Assembly: GCF_019425495.1 (NCBI RefSeq) | Contig: NZ_VFIV01000012.1 | Span: 1-32,424, forward strand | Reading direction: 5' to 3' | Length of the DNA stretch: 32,424 bases | Source: Coxiella endosymbiont of Ornithodoros amblus | GTDB lineage: Bacteria > Pseudomonadota > Gammaproteobacteria > Coxiellales > Coxiellaceae | Shown: piece by piece, positions 30,733 through 32,424 of the stretch | Layout: each line of letters begins with the position of its first letter | Numbering within the stretch: position 1 is the stretch's first letter | Position numbers and translations under genes: made by a program | The notes under the pieces: generated by a model | What the model saw: only the letters and a program-made list of their open reading frames with translations | Database searches by the model: none | What the model was told of the DNA's origin: nothing

Positions 30733-31786
30733 TTATCTGGATGATAACATATGGTACACATAAAGTTTATAACTCAAAATAATAATAAATAGAATGATCC
30801 CGACATAAAGCATTACGTTTAATTCGTATTGACTAGAAGTGACATTTCATATAATCAAACTTTGGTCTGCCGCTGTTGAGGATGGCATAGTATGGGATAC
30901 AGTGAACCCCATAGTGCCAAATAAGTCCCATGATCGCTAATGCGCTTGACCAAAAACAAAAAGTGTACCACCTAACTAAAAAAATTACTTAACAAAGTTA
31001 ATATTATCCCTAGATAAGCAAAAATAGATCCGAAATATTCTCGGGGTGGTGATTATAGCCAGTTAACCACACACCCACGGCACGGATAACTAGATTATTA
31101 AGCGGATAAATCGTGGCGTCTTTAGAGTAAGTAATGTTGTATAGCCTTTAATGCGATAAAGCACCAAAAGAGCAGCGAATGAAAAAGCAATCGTCAAAAA
31201 TACAGTGGCAATGTAATAGATTTTTCGACCTAATTCACGCAGATCTCCTTCGGTTCTTCCCTAGATATAAGCTGAACCGTGCATGAGTACCATTAGAAAC
31301 AGAAGCTGTCCACGATCAAATTCCAAAACTATTAATAACTCAAACCAACTTCCCGTATAATAATCTTGAAATAGGGAATCAAAATGAAAAGGAAATTCTA
31401 GCAAGCAGTTGGCAAAAGCCAACACAAAGAAAAATACTGGCACGATGGAACTAATTGAGTAAAGGGACATCCCGTAAGCGCCACCAAATAGGGCTCGGCA
31501 ATTTTCCTGGATAATCATAGCCTGGCGGGCGCAAAAAAGAGGCGCATGATAAATAATAAAATAAAATATACCTGAAAACGCTATGCTATAAACCACCGGC
31601 AAATGACGAAAAACCGCCACCCACAAATAAAATCCAAGTGAGATTATCACCCCAGATGGGTGCACTCGTATTAAGAAAAATTCGTCACTGCGTTTCATTG
31701 CGAAAAAAAAGCATAATCATAGTGGCACCAAAATCAAAGCCAGCGGTGTTTGCATAGACAACTAAATTGAACCAATGATCATCCAT
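30733..31786 (-). pseudogene. cydB: Decayed cytochrome bd oxidase subunit II (cydB)
   Basis: Pieced across frames, this reads as CydB, the integral membrane subunit II of cytochrome bd quinol oxidase. It starts MDDHWFNLVVYANTAGFDFG at 31786. TGA at 31687-31685 follows RNETQ (E. coli RNDTERR). A frameshift near 31597 joins WILFVGGGFSSFA to PVVYSIAFSGIF. FPFHFDSLFQDYYTGSWFELL matches E. coli VPFHVDEYLRLYYTGNFFQLL. A TAG at 31263-31261 follows MHGSAYI. The end reads PSSTAADQSLII, then TGA where E. coli has Trp, then NVTSSQYELNVMLYVG. At least three in-frame stops and several shifts exclude function. The 145-residue open frame at 31261-31698 is only the longest fragment. The spacer 30571-30732 may hold an out-of-frame tail (IKTIIEKDLEADKHYYF) and no other gene. 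Confidence 0.88.
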
Positions 31787-31810
31787 CAAACTACTTTCAA
31801 AGTCGTTTTT

Positions 31811-32336
31811 TTAGCTTTCAAAATAATAACGCCCGCTCTCTAAACTGCTGCGTTCGCGACGGACGTACTTAAACATTAAAAATAATTTAATAACAAATAA
31901 TGACGAATAAAAAGCAATATAGCCTAATAAATTCATCATTACAGTCGATACGGATATTTTCGCTCACTCATAAAAGTCGACAATATTTCATGTACACTTC
32001 ACGTGTTGACGACCACTTTCTGTCAGAATCCATCCGAATTCAGCACCTAAAAAAGGCAATAGAATGGCGTAAAGTTCACAGCGTAAAAATAAGCGGTCCT
32101 GCGTGAGTGTATTGCAATAACAATAAAAAACCAAAAATTAATAATAAAAGCATCAGTCCAAAAAGCCTAAACATAAATCGGAAGGAGCAAAAAGCAATAG
32201 CCATGTTAGGAAATAGTATCGCAACGCGTTTCCGCTTCAATTTCCGCCATGGTCGATTCACAACACGAAGATTATAGCGATCTAATAAAAACCAAAATCC
32301 TTGCTCTGAGCGGGAGCTGGCCAAAAAACCTTTTAG
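31811..32336 (-). pseudogene. cydA: Decayed cytochrome bd oxidase subunit I (cydA), 3' part
   Basis: Three fragments in different frames match the C-terminal third of CydA, the haem- and quinol-binding subunit. FPNMAIAFCSFRFMFRLFGL corresponds to the E. coli segment VAPLYFAFRIMVACGF, which holds the haem ligand Met393 and Arg391. LYAILLPFLGAEFGWILTES, then GRQ, corresponds to [45 protein letters not shown] and SSLESGRYYFES match the last helix and tail (SSLKTGRYHFEQ). Stops at 32076 and near 32000 and frameshifts break it. It lies 24 bp before cydB, as in intact cydAB operons. Sequence from 32337 to the window end is probably more of it, but I could not align it. Confidence 0.85.
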
Positions 32337-32424
32337 TCAAACACCCAAACCGCCATGTCAAAGACCTTCTTTAATATCACATTATCACATTATAAATATG
32401 GAATCGCTTGCTTTGAAAGCCATG

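Noticed and set aside
31261-31698. 145-residue membrane protein read as an intact gene
   Set aside because: Its start lies in a different frame from the real CydB N-terminus, and both ends break inside recognisable CydB sequence; it is a fragment of the cydB pseudogene.
32076-32324. 82-residue hydrophobic ORF as a separate small membrane protein
   Set aside because: It begins with TTG, and its FPNMAIAFCSFRFMF segment matches the haem-ligand helix of CydA, with the match continuing in another frame; it is part of the cydA pseudogene.

Overview
The window reads as a gammaproteobacterial chromosome segment, most likely Coxiella (C. burnetii or a close relative). This comes from recalled protein features, gene order and moderate AT content; no database search was run. 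Every supported gene lies on the minus strand, so transcription runs from high to low coordinates.

Layout in transcription order. (1) 32424-30733: a decaying cytochrome bd quinol oxidase operon, cydA (3' part only) then cydB, broken by nonsense codons and frameshifts. (2) 30570-29839: an intact Sfp-type phosphopantetheinyl transferase. (3) 29811-27888: a promoter, then tRNA-Tyr, tRNA-Gly, tRNA-Thr, the second EF-Tu gene and tRNA-Trp. (4) 27846-24420: secE, nusG, rplK, rplA, rplJ, rplL, with a terminator-like hairpin after nusG and a structured leader before rplJ. (5) 24268-15628: rpoB and rpoC. (6) A strong promoter at 15431-15402 starts the str cluster (rpsL, rpsG, fusA, tuf), which runs directly into the S10 cluster (rpsJ to rpsQ) and the spc cluster (rplN to rpmJ). 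rpsM and the alpha operon would be expected just beyond base 1.

Nearly the whole window therefore builds the gene-expression machinery: RNA polymerase beta and beta', 27 ribosomal proteins, EF-G, two EF-Tu genes, NusG, the SecE and SecY translocon subunits, and four tRNAs. Many junctions overlap by 1-8 bases, which fits translational coupling.

The unusual content lies in the spacers and flanks. There are two apparently identical 1304-bp tuf copies with sharp ends, a 48-codon open frame after the tuf stop, and a tRNA-Gly that has no encoded CCA and sits 2 nt from tRNA-Thr. Palindromic REP-like elements lie inside otherwise tight ribosomal and polymerase operons. S14 is long-form but keeps a zinc-ligand motif, S7 carries a glycine-rich insertion, and cydAB is being lost. 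I saw no CRISPR array, transposase, phage gene or defence system. I do not think a wholly new multigene system is present.
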